DNA of 64,000 bases, taken from Porphyridium purpureum (Eukaryota; Rhodophyta; Bangiophyceae; Porphyridiales; Porphyridiaceae). Each line of letters opens with the position of its first letter. Within the stretch, counting starts at the first letter, position 1. The DNA lies in NCBI GenBank assembly GCA_008690995.1, contig VRMN01000004.1, positions 1,178,001 through 1,242,000 on the forward strand, given 5' to 3'. The notes below the pieces were generated by a model, which was given only the letters and a program-made list of their open reading frames with translations, was not told the origin of the DNA and ran no database searches. The position numbers and the translations under genes are program-made. Below, piece after piece: positions 31,043-39,178 of the stretch.

Positions 31043-31981
31043 ATGACGAAGGTGGGCACGCCGGCGCTGCTGGTGGCGGTGGCTGCCGCGGTGATGGCCG
31101 CGACGTTCCTGCGCGTCGATGCCCAATCGCTGAGGCTCTGTGTGTACGAGGATGCGTCGTGCTCAGAGCGCGAGTCGTGCCGGGATTTTTCGAACGGCTG
31201 TCAGAACGTGGACGGGACCCCCGTGTCGATTCGCTCGGAGATTGATTGCACCGAGACAGACGGCATGGTGGAATTCTCAACACTCATACTTGAGATTTGG
31301 GAAAATAGCAAGGACTGCCCTAGTGATGTGACACCCGTGGACTTCTCGCTCCCGGGGACAAACATCACAGAAAATACATGCTATGTTGACGAAGAGGCTG
31401 GTTCGTACAGGGTCACAAACGTCAATTGCGGTGGCGGAGACTGCTTCCCGGCTTTCGCACGGGTACAACTGGAGGACGGATCCCGCAAAGCTATGCATGA
31501 GATCAACATTGGCGACATGGTCAAGGTGTCAGCCACAGATAACTACAGCCCGGTCGTCTTCTGGGGGCACAAGGACCCGAATGCCGTGGGGCAGAACTTT
31601 GTGCGCGTCACGTTCGAGGACGAGCGCGTGCTCATGCTCACGGCAAACCACCTTGCGTACGTAAACAGTGCGCTGGTGCCAGCTTACGACATCCGTGCCG
31701 GTATGCTGATGACGGATGCTGAGGCTGGGCGTGAGATCCGCGTGGAGTCTGTGGAGTTTACCATGCGCGCCAAGGGGCTGTACATGCCGCATACGGCGCA
31801 CGGTGACCTAGTGGTGGATGGCATTGTGGTATCGTCGTACGCGTCCGTGGCACCGCGCATGGCGCACGCGCTGCTGCTGATTGAGCGCGTGGTTCGTGCG
31901 GTGGGCTTTTCTGCGCTGGGCAATTTGCTGGAGAAGAAGACGCCGTGGTTGCTCGAGCGCGCCATGTCTGTGGTAGCATAG
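31043..31981 (+). CDS. Secreted Cys-rich protein with C-terminal Hedgehog-type Hint (Hog) domain
   Basis: 312 residues from an ATG at 31043. A signal peptide (1-~28, cleavage near VDAQS) is followed by a Cys-rich domain (~30-130, with Cys at 33, 40, 46, 53, 69, 92, 113, 129). The Hint domain starts at Cys134 in GGGDCFPAFARVQLEDGSRK, very like the GGCFP start of Hedgehog autoprocessing domains, then has INIGDMVKV, the T-x-x-H motif in MLTANHLAYV (Thr200, His203), and TAHGDLVVDGIVVSSYAS, equivalent to Hedgehog 'TxHGTxVxDxVxASCYA' with Ser265 in place of that last Cys. Hint domains cleave themselves and join the N-terminal part to a nucleophile. This predicts a secreted, self-processing protein; cleavage and the partner are unproven. 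Confidence 0.9.
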   Translation: MTKVGTPALLVAVAAAVMAATFLRVDAQSLRLCVYEDASCSERESCRDFSNGCQNVDGTPVSIRSEIDCTETDGMVEFSTLILEIWENSKDCPSDVTPVDFSLPGTNITENTCYVDEEAGSYRVTNVNCGGGDCFPAFARVQLEDGSRKAMHEINIGDMVKVSATDNYSPVVFWGHKDPNAVGQNFVRVTFEDERVLMLTANHLAYVNSALVPAYDIRAGMLMTDAEAGREIRVESVEFTMRAKGLYMPHTAHGDLVVDGIVVSSYASVAPRMAHALLLIERVVRAVGFSALGNLLEKKTPWLLERAMSVVA

Positions 31982-32191
31982 GGCATCGGGCACATGACAC
32001 AGGTCATCGGGTACCGGGGATAGAAAGGAGGGAATGTAAAGGAGGAGGGCAGAATGCCATGAGTAGAGAGTCGTAGGTGGTGCGGTGCCACACGCTCTCT
32101 ACTCACATGCAGGACAGGCGAGTAGTGAAGCGGGCGTAGAAGCGATGGGTTGAAAGGTATCATTAAAGGTTAGTTGCTTTGCACCTAGTTG

Positions 32192-32231
<40 letters not shown>

Positions 32232-32566
32232 CTGTGCCTTGTGACCGCTAGGCAGCCTCGATGATCACTCTGCTCCCTGTCGTCCCTCCACCCATCGCGA
32301 TGCTCCGCTCTCGTGGCGGCAGCACCTGCGCAGCCCAGGCTGTTCCGTCGCAATTCTGCCCGTCTGCCGCGTGGCGTGGAAGCACACGCAACAACGCTAC
32401 GAGGAGGTACACTTGGTGTAAGTGAGCTGTACCATAGTCGAGGTACAGTGCGCCGCGTGTTGGCGCGGTGGATGACCGGAGACGCACGGACGGACGGACA
32501 TGTCACGATGTGGTTCGGAGGATGTGGCGCGGCGCGGCAGCAGGCCGCTAGCAAGGGGTGGAGTGC
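31982..32566. promoter_or_regulatory. Intergenic region: Hint 3' flank, long GT tract, GTACAGT
   Basis: 585 bp. The first ~150 bp are homologous to the flank of the truncated Hint copy. A pure GT tract lies at 32194-32230, and GTACAGT at 32443-32449 is in the sense of the next gene, ~118 bp before its ATG. I see no gene. Confidence 0.45.
32194..32230. repeat. (GT)n microsatellite, ~37 bp
   Basis: Uninterrupted GT dinucleotides, the longest pure dinucleotide run I see in the window. Confidence 0.95.
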
Positions 32567-33217
32567 ATGGAGCGTCAAGAACGGCGGCTGCCGATGCCGA
32601 CGATCAAGGGGTTGGATGTGCGATGGCCATGGCAACGAGATGAGCGCAAGTCGGGAGTGTCAGATGAGCCGCAGGCGGGAGTATGTTTGGAGCTGGTGGA
32701 AGGAGATGACGCGGGTGTGAGCGAGCTGTGCGAGCGTGATTGTATGGTGCGAGTGGGTGGCGGGCGGAGAGATCGACGGCCGTTCGAGACTCGCGCGGCG
32801 CTGGGTATTTCAGGCGGTTGCTACGTGGGTGCTGGGTTTGGATTTGCGGTAGGAATTGGAAACCTCTGGATGCTGCCTGGTAAGAGTGACACTGCGATTG
32901 TCACCCCGAGCCTTCAGCTCCAGCCGTTTGCTCACCAAGGGTATCTGGTCGGCGCATTTTGCGGTGTCGCCATTGGCTCTGGTTTTGGTGCGAGTGTCGC
33001 AAAGGGCATCGGATTCGCGTTCGAACTCGAAGCGCTGCTCGCTTTATTTCGAGCGCTGGTAAGAGGCAAATTCGTGTCTGCACTCAACGCCAGCGCGCGT
33101 CGGCCGAAAAGACAAGTCACCTCAAAGCTCCTCATTAGTAGTAGCAGCTCCAACCACATCAGATCCCGTCCCGCAGGCTTTATTGCAAGTGCATCAGTTC
33201 CACGGATAAACGGTTAA
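32567..33217 (+). CDS. Unknown protein with Gly-rich central segment
   Basis: 216 residues from the ATG at 32567 (the frame opens at a GTG nine bases earlier). The centre (~78-155) is Gly/Ala/Phe-rich and hydrophobic: LGISGGCYVGAGFGFAVGIG, then LVGAFCGVAIGSGFGASVAK. It recalls small plant Gly-rich membrane proteins, including the so-called cadmium-induced AS8 type, but the match is weak. The C-terminus is basic and Ser-rich. It lies 87 bp upstream of the peptidase-like gene on the same strand. Function unknown. Confidence 0.55.
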   Translation: MERQERRLPMPTIKGLDVRWPWQRDERKSGVSDEPQAGVCLELVEGDDAGVSELCERDCMVRVGGGRRDRRPFETRAALGISGGCYVGAGFGFAVGIGNLWMLPGKSDTAIVTPSLQLQPFAHQGYLVGAFCGVAIGSGFGASVAKGIGFAFELEALLALFRALVRGKFVSALNASARRPKRQVTSKLLISSSSSNHIRSRPAGFIASASVPRING

Positions 33218-33304
33218 CCATTTCCTTTGTACAGATTCATTTCATCGACGCTTCGCGGGAGGAGAAACCTTTGAGAGCGACACGGCGTCGCGTTCCCAAC
33301 TACC

Positions 33305-34273
33305 ATGGCACGGCTCGGGTACACGGCCATTGGAGCGCCGCCGCTACTCGCCTCTGGGCAGGAGCAACGCCTGGAAGAACGTGGCGGCTCCCGCGTGCGA
33401 ACTGCAGCATGGATGGCTCTGGCTCTAGTAGCGGTCTACGGGGTTGGAGTGCTATGCTCAATGTCAGGACCGATTGCCCCGGTCATGGAGCATTCACGAC
33501 CGGGACTTGCGCCGGAGGTACGCGATACAGCCAAGGAGACGAATAAGGTGATGAATATGACGGTAGTCTTGGCCGCGTTTGAGCCTTTCGGGAATTTCTC
33601 GATAAACCCGGCCCAGAACGTGAGCAAGATACTGGACGGCAAGTGCATTGATTCGATATGTTTCCGAGCGATGTCGATTCCCGTGAACCACGCAGGCGTA
33701 CAGATGGTACCCAATATGCTCATACATACGCAAGACCTCCCACACGCGGTGATTCACCTGGGGCTCGATGCATCGGCTCATGATGTCATGGTGGAAATCG
33801 TGGCCGCGAACGTCGCTGCCATTGACGGCGACAAGGGCAAGCTTGAAACTAGCCAGGTCGTGACTGAGGCTTCTCATGGCGCGTTCTTTCGTGAAATTGC
33901 GCCCGGGTTTGGTCTAAGCTACCTTCTTCCAACAACGGCTGATCTTGCGCAGCTGTACATGGATTTTTCGCAGCCTCGAACCAGAGCCGCGGGGTCTGTA
34001 CATGCCACATCTTTTGCACGCTTTCAGGAACATGAGATGCGAGTTGCCTTCTCACGTGATCTCGGGGCGTTCTTTTGCAACGAGGCTTATTTTCGTACGC
34101 TATTTGCCGTTCATCAAGCGAAACTTCGCGTTGAGAGCGTCTCGTGCGCCCACACGCAGAGGCTTCTCCCAGTGCTCTTCGTTCATTTACCGCTTTTGAG
34201 CACCATTGGCGCCGAAGATGCAAGCACAGTGGTGGCAAAAATAGCCAGGAGTATTTTATTGGTATCGCCTTGA
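33305..34273 (+). CDS. Pyroglutamyl-peptidase I-like protein with N-terminal membrane anchor
   Basis: 322 residues from an ATG at 33305. A hydrophobic helix (~35-52) follows a short tail, so it is probably a type II membrane or secretory protein, unlike the cytosolic ~215-residue bacterial enzyme. The C15 fold starts near 85: VVLAAFEPFGNFSINPAQNVSKIL matches 'VLVTGFEPFGxxxxNPS'. Candidate triad residues are Glu164 (VMVEIVAANVA, aligning with TPERVAIN), Cys258 (DLGAFFCNEAYF) and His294 (PVLFVHLPLL). The Gly-Gly-Arg of 'GxxGGR' is missing (HLGLDASAHD) and Cys-His spacing is 36 instead of ~24. Removal of N-terminal pyroglutamate is the family reaction; activity here is uncertain. Confidence 0.75.
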   Translation: MARLGYTAIGAPPLLASGQEQRLEERGGSRVRTAAWMALALVAVYGVGVLCSMSGPIAPVMEHSRPGLAPEVRDTAKETNKVMNMTVVLAAFEPFGNFSINPAQNVSKILDGKCIDSICFRAMSIPVNHAGVQMVPNMLIHTQDLPHAVIHLGLDASAHDVMVEIVAANVAAIDGDKGKLETSQVVTEASHGAFFREIAPGFGLSYLLPTTADLAQLYMDFSQPRTRAAGSVHATSFARFQEHEMRVAFSRDLGAFFCNEAYFRTLFAVHQAKLRVESVSCAHTQRLLPVLFVHLPLLSTIGAEDASTVVAKIARSILLVSP

Positions 34274-34520
34274 TGACCTTGATGACATTGTCTTCGGCCA
34301 GTTGAGAATTCAGAACCTTCTGTCTCGCACCTCTTTCGCAGCGTTGTGATTAGAACGCGAGCGAGCTTCGTATGTGCCAACGTCGAAGGTCTTGCAACAG
34401 ATCTGCATTGAAACCAGAATTGATACTGTTTAACACTCAGATCGAATCGTCAGATAATTTACATGATCCGAAAGCCGTCTCCCTCAGCCGACTTAATAGC
34501 TGATGTTCATCGCTCTCTGA
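34274..34520. other. Convergent 3' region
   Basis: 247 bp between convergent stops, with a direct repeat (TTGATGAC, 34269-34285) at the start. I see no gene. Confidence 0.3.
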
Positions 34521-37253
34521 TCAAAAGGCCGTTCCGCTGCCAAGCAACGAGTCCGACATTGCCTCGACACGGCTACTCGGCGACAAGGTCAGCGCCTCAA
34601 AAACATTCATGTCTGCTTCCATGCCAAAGTCATTGAGAATTTCTCCAACCTTCCCGTCGCTCCCCACAAGGACACTATCTGCTGAGTTCGATGGAAGAGC
34701 GCGCCCATTAAAGGTCACCAGAATTCGACCCACGCCCGACTCAAAGTTGGACTTGCCGCACGCATCTGGTCGCTTTGTTGACGGATTCACGCGAAACGGC
34801 TCCACCTGACCGTTCGGAACTATCTCCGGTAGTTCTATGATGGAGGAAAGCTGCGATGCTACAAATGGCTCACTCCTGATGGCACCGCGCGACAGCTCAA
34901 TCTGAGACATCACAAAATTTCTGTCCAATGCATCGTTGCCAACTGAAGCAGCGCGTACATGAGCCGTTGCTGGTTTAACTGCCGAAGGCAACGGGGCCGA
35001 CGACGTCTGTATTCCAGGTGAGGCACCAGCTGAGATTGTATGGCCCAACCCAGCAGCAGTGCTGCGCACGGCATTCTGCGCTGGGACTGAGGCAGACGTT
35101 TCGCCGTCATTTACACTAGTGCCCTTTTTCGACGCTGCAACCGTGGATCGTATGAACGCGTCATGCTCCTTCTTTGCTTGCAGAAAACGCTGGACAATTT
35201 GAAGGTGAGATCGCTCGAATCGGGTCTTGCCGAGTGTGAACAAAAAGGCGCGACGCGGGCGGACATGCCTTTCCATCCATGCGCGCTGACGCTCCTCGTC
35301 CTCGAGCCATCGGAACAGAAACCACGCGTTCATCGCACCGTTCTCTGAGCTCTGAATGTACTGCTCGACGGTCTTGTCAACAATCCGCATGCACATGCCC
35401 GGGTTCGAACTGCACTCAATCATGGGAACCGCGGAAACCTCGAGCGCATTCATGTATTCCACCATAGATTGCGACCACGCCTCAATGCACGCGACCATAG
35501 CCATCAATCTTTGCTTCAAGCTTCCATTCAGTTCGGCACCTGCGTCGCGATGCTGTATAATCGAATTTGTGGAAAGACCGCGGTACATGTTACGGCGGCG
35601 GCCGCTGGTGGCAGCTTGCTGCTTTGTTTTGCTCCCGTTTGTGTGACTGATGCTGCTATTCTGCTTGCTGAGCGCCTCATTGTTGGTCGACCATTTCACC
35701 TGGTCGACCGCACTCCACACCTTGCTGAGCCTGGCGTCCATGGTGTCGCGCAAACGAAAGATCTGTGCGGTGTTGTATGGTATTTTCCCAAACGACCGGC
35801 GCGGATCCAAGCCATCCACGAAAGGAAAGACCACGTTCCTTTCGACCGCGCGCCAATCCTGTAACAGTTTGCGGAAGGTGAGCATCCAAGTCACCGCGTC
35901 CAGGGTCTCGCGCTTCGTCACACGAAAATTACGGCTCTGAATTGAGATAAGAATAGTGTACATATCGAGCATTTCGCGGCGCACAGAGTTGTGACTCACT
36001 GACAAAATGTCGCGTGCCCACGACCACGAGTAACCATAGTCCTCGAGGCAGAGCACGGGAAGACGGATCGGGTTCTTTGGGCTCAATTCCAAACAAACCT
36101 GAAAGGCTCGCCGCAGATGGGTGAAGTAGTCGACAAGCACTCGGCGCTGCTTTCGATGCGTCTCTAACCACTGCATATATTGAGCCGTTGAGATTCCCAG
36201 CCGCTCTTTGAAGTCCCTCATCATCCACTCTTGATTGTTGAGCGACATCCATCTTGTGAGCATGACCAGGAATACCTGCCCTTCGCGCGGTTGTCGAAAT
36301 AAGTAATGCACAGTGCAGTTCTCTATTTCGAACATGTCCTCCGGACACAGAAACATTTCTATGAGGTCACCCAAGAGAACAAACTCCATGTTCATGTACA
36401 AAAGCAGCATACGTGAGCTCTCATCCACGGCGTCGAGAAACTCCACTACCGTGGTCAGATCATAAACCTCCGACATCTTCTGCAAGCGGAACGCAACTTC
36501 TTGCAGTTTGTTGACGATGTCGTTCTTTTCTGTGGAGAGGACGTAGAGCTCACGCGCTACCATGCTGCCCTCCACATCATCAGGCTCGCACGCCAGCAAG
36601 CGTGGGAACAAGTAGCGTCGCTGTGAATCGAAATACAGCTTGATAAACAGCACGAGAACACGCCACCATGACCCAAGGTCGTCGAGCGCCCGCTGCTCGA
36701 GATCAAACTCGGCCTTGCGCATGCCCATCAGAATCATCGAGTAGAGGTCTTGCAGCTCCTTGCGAATCGCATTCTGAAACAGCGTGATATAGTCTCGTCC
36801 CCACAGCCACTCATACCCATAGTCGCGGCTCTGCAGCACGGGTTCGCGCGTATCGTTGAGCAGGGCCTGTAGCGTGATTGGCACGCGCTCACTTGGTAAA
36901 GAGGGAGGGCTTGAGTACCTGCTGCGGCTAGACGAGTAAGATATGCGTACGGGCGAGGACCGCTGCGTTTGTACCTGACGAAAAGAAGGCACAGTTGGGG
37001 GAACAGTACACGGTGAAGCGTCTTGCGACTGAAACACGTATCGCCCGCGGGCGTCCCGTATTGCCGCTGATGGCGGCATGTTTACGTGCCGCGGGGCGCC
37101 TCCCAAGCCGGACCCCAAACTCCCGGTGCTTCCCAGACTCGGATTCGATTCTGACTGCGAGCCTGCTGAACTACGCGTCCCTGAATAAGGTCCACGCACA
37201 TGCGTCTGCGCGTGACCGTGCGTCGGCTGCACCCTGCCTGCAGGCCCGGCCAT
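34521..37253 (-). CDS. Large unknown protein with tandem helical (hemerythrin-like) units
   Basis: 910 residues from the ATG at 37253; upstream codons in frame lead only to GTG. A Ser-rich disordered N-terminus (~1-110) is followed by two clearly related units beginning DYGYEWLWGRDYITLFQNAI and DYGYSWSWARDILSVSHNSV, each ~230 residues and each containing helices with RYLFPRLL or RNVVFPFVD. Their second halves also resemble each other (FLVMLTRWMSLNNQEWMMRD and WFLFRWLEDEERQRAWMERH). The helix lengths, the 'ExxxxFP' motif and HNSVRREM recall hemerythrin HHE domains, but most metal-binding His are absent. The last ~230 residues are low complexity. Function unknown. Confidence 0.65.
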   Translation of the reverse strand: MAGPAGRVQPTHGHAQTHVRGPYSGTRSSAGSQSESNPSLGSTGSLGSGLGGAPRHVNMPPSAAIRDARGRYVFQSQDASPCTVPPTVPSFRQVQTQRSSPVRISYSSSRSRYSSPPSLPSERVPITLQALLNDTREPVLQSRDYGYEWLWGRDYITLFQNAIRKELQDLYSMILMGMRKAEFDLEQRALDDLGSWWRVLVLFIKLYFDSQRRYLFPRLLACEPDDVEGSMVARELYVLSTEKNDIVNKLQEVAFRLQKMSEVYDLTTVVEFLDAVDESSRMLLLYMNMEFVLLGDLIEMFLCPEDMFEIENCTVHYLFRQPREGQVFLVMLTRWMSLNNQEWMMRDFKERLGISTAQYMQWLETHRKQRRVLVDYFTHLRRAFQVCLELSPKNPIRLPVLCLEDYGYSWSWARDILSVSHNSVRREMLDMYTILISIQSRNFRVTKRETLDAVTWMLTFRKLLQDWRAVERNVVFPFVDGLDPRRSFGKIPYNTAQIFRLRDTMDARLSKVWSAVDQVKWSTNNEALSKQNSSISHTNGSKTKQQAATSGRRRNMYRGLSTNSIIQHRDAGAELNGSLKQRLMAMVACIEAWSQSMVEYMNALEVSAVPMIECSSNPGMCMRIVDKTVEQYIQSSENGAMNAWFLFRWLEDEERQRAWMERHVRPRRAFLFTLGKTRFERSHLQIVQRFLQAKKEHDAFIRSTVAASKKGTSVNDGETSASVPAQNAVRSTAAGLGHTISAGASPGIQTSSAPLPSAVKPATAHVRAASVGNDALDRNFVMSQIELSRGAIRSEPFVASQLSSIIELPEIVPNGQVEPFRVNPSTKRPDACGKSNFESGVGRILVTFNGRALPSNSADSVLVGSDGKVGEILNDFGMEADMNVFEALTLSPSSRVEAMSDSLLGSGTAF

Positions 37254-38107
37254 CCTGCCCCCTGGCCGTCCTCTCTCGCACAGTTCACTGTGATCCAATC
37301 CCAACTTCCTGGCACAGTGCTCGCATCTTCTCTTCCTCTCAACCTCCCTCTCCCCCGCCGCCGTCCCACCGCCGCACGGCACTCAACCGACCTCCTGCCC
37401 GCACGCGTTGCACCCTCAATGCCCGCCGTCTCTTTTATCCGCCAGAGGTCCACTCCTCACCTCCACCTCACCAACGCCCGCTCGAGTGTCCGTGTCCGTG
37501 TCCGCTTGTGTCCGTGTGCCGTGTCCACGCGCCTATCTACGTCGCCGCCCACGTTCTCACGTATATCCTTTGACCCGAAACGCAGCCCGACTGTGTCTTT
37601 TCCTTCTCATCGACCTCAATCTACCGCATTGTTGCCCACCTCACCACCCGTCAATAACCACCACAGTCCCAAACCCCTCTCGGACACTCGCAACTCGCAA
37701 GTGTCCAGTCGCTCGCAGCAACAAAAAGTGAGCCCTCCATCTCATAAAGTCACCCATCACACAGGACACCACCACACACGCGCGCCGAATCTAGCATCAA
37801 AACGGCCGCGTTTTATGAGACGCGCGAGTGGAGTGCACCTGATTTTGACGCGTTGTGGGACACCGAATGTGAATTTCCAAGATGATGGCAATGCAATTGC
37901 GCATTGCTGGCGCGGCGCAGAGAGTACAGCGGGACCACTGCAACAGCCGGTGCGTGTACAGTTAAAGATTGATGCACAGTGGGTACGGCGTGTTTTGAGG
38001 CGGGTGAGAAAGTGTGAAGGCGGGGCTGTGAAGCTGGGGAGAAGCGTGGCGACGTCGTTGGTGGTGGTGGTGGTGGTGGTGGAGGTGGACAACGGCGACG
38101 ACGGGAG
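37254..38107. promoter_or_regulatory. 854-bp divergent intergenic region with GTACAGT and GTG tract
   Basis: Between the hemerythrin-like gene (minus) and bL19m (plus). The left ~500 bp are C-rich on the plus strand (Pro/Ser/Arg-coding by chance). GTACAGT lies at 37956-37962 in the sense of bL19m, 146 bp before its ATG, and a GTG triplet run at 38058-38087 lies in its leader. A 306-codon open frame across this region is rejected as composition-driven. Confidence 0.45.
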
Positions 38108-39064
38108 ATGTGGAACGTGAGGAGGAATGTGCTGCCGCTTCCGCCGGATGTGAAGCGGGTGGATGGTGTGATGCGAGGGTTCGGAGAAATGAGCGATAGA
38201 TGGAGTCGCGTGACGACAAATTCATCTGCGCTTGGGTTTCGGCAATGCGGTGCCCGGCGTGGGCTGCATAGATCGAGCGGCTCTCGAGTAGCCGCGTCGC
38301 CAGATGGAGATGCGAGGGAAGCGTCTGCAGATACTGGCCCGGCGGGAGAAACGGCACACGGAGATGAGCCGGATTATGTCGTCACGCGGCGCAGGATCAC
38401 CGAATTGGAGAAGAAGCTCAAGTTTGCCCGGCGCTTGACGAGCCCGATTCCGCGAGACAAGCGCGTCTGGGTGGATGTTGAGAAGCAGCGCGCGCTCGGT
38501 CGGGACATTGATCTGGCGACCAAGCGCGCGCTGGGCCCTGCTGCACGACAAGCAGTGAATCGAAAGCTGAAGAATAACGCGTACCCTTACGAGCCATTAT
38601 TTTCAGAGCGCAAAGTGTACATGCCGCGCACCGACGCACGCCACCGTGTTCGCGGACTCATGCAGCTTCTCAATCTGGAAGAGCGCAAGCGCTACTTGGA
38701 AGAAGGTCACGGCGGCGTGCTGCTCAAAAAGATCCCGGATGTGAATGCAGGCGACGTGATTCGGCTCAAGCTGCGCTCAGAAAAGGACCCCGACACATTC
38801 AAGTACTTTACGGGCCTAGTGATTGCGCGCAGAAATTACACTGGTCTGAGCGCGTCCATTATTCTTCGAAACGTTGTCGACGGTGTGGCCGTTGAACGCA
38901 AGTTCAAGATGTTTTCCCCTCTCATCGTCGACGCCGAACTTCTGAAGCGCCAGTGGCGTGGTCAGGCCAAGCTGTACTACCTTCGCGAGCAGCCTCTGAA
39001 GGAATCTGACTTTGGTCCAGCCACATTGCCGCCCGCGACTGCGACCAAAAACACCAGAAAATAA
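38108..39064 (+). CDS. MRPL19: Organellar large-subunit ribosomal protein bL19 (probably mitochondrial)
   Basis: 318 residues; bacterial bL19 is ~115. An N-terminal extension of ~130 residues begins basic and Met-rich, suiting an organelle presequence. The bL19 core runs from ~215 (DVNAGDVIRLKLRSEKD) through TGLVIARRNYTGLSASIILR and GVAVERKFKMFSPLI to QAKLYYLREQPL, matching bacterial 'GDxVxVxxxxxEGxxxRxQxFxGxVIxRxGxG...GVGVERxFPLxSP...RAKLYYLR'. bL19 sits at the subunit interface. The long charged extension is typical of mitochondrial rather than plastid versions, as red-algal plastids usually encode their own rpl19. ATG at 38108. Confidence 0.88.
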   Translation: MWNVRRNVLPLPPDVKRVDGVMRGFGEMSDRWSRVTTNSSALGFRQCGARRGLHRSSGSRVAASPDGDAREASADTGPAGETAHGDEPDYVVTRRRITELEKKLKFARRLTSPIPRDKRVWVDVEKQRALGRDIDLATKRALGPAARQAVNRKLKNNAYPYEPLFSERKVYMPRTDARHRVRGLMQLLNLEERKRYLEEGHGGVLLKKIPDVNAGDVIRLKLRSEKDPDTFKYFTGLVIARRNYTGLSASIILRNVVDGVAVERKFKMFSPLIVDAELLKRQWRGQAKLYYLREQPLKESDFGPATLPPATATKNTRK

Positions 39065-39178
39065 AAAAGCAGGCACTATCTAAAAACGTCTCCGTCATCC
39101 GTTTCGAAAGTTTTTCACGCGGCGCTTTGGCGCTCGAAGTGTTCACAGCGCGTGAGTGGGCGAGCGAGAACCGTCATC

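Noticed and set aside
35398-35415. GGGTTCGAACTGC, resembling a tRNA T-arm
   Set aside because: Lies within the hemerythrin-like coding region with no cloverleaf.
37200-38120. 306-codon plus-strand open frame
   Set aside because: Starts antisense to the N-terminus of the hemerythrin-like gene, is Pro/Ser/Arg low complexity, and ends over the bL19m start. It follows from the C-rich composition and has no family feature.
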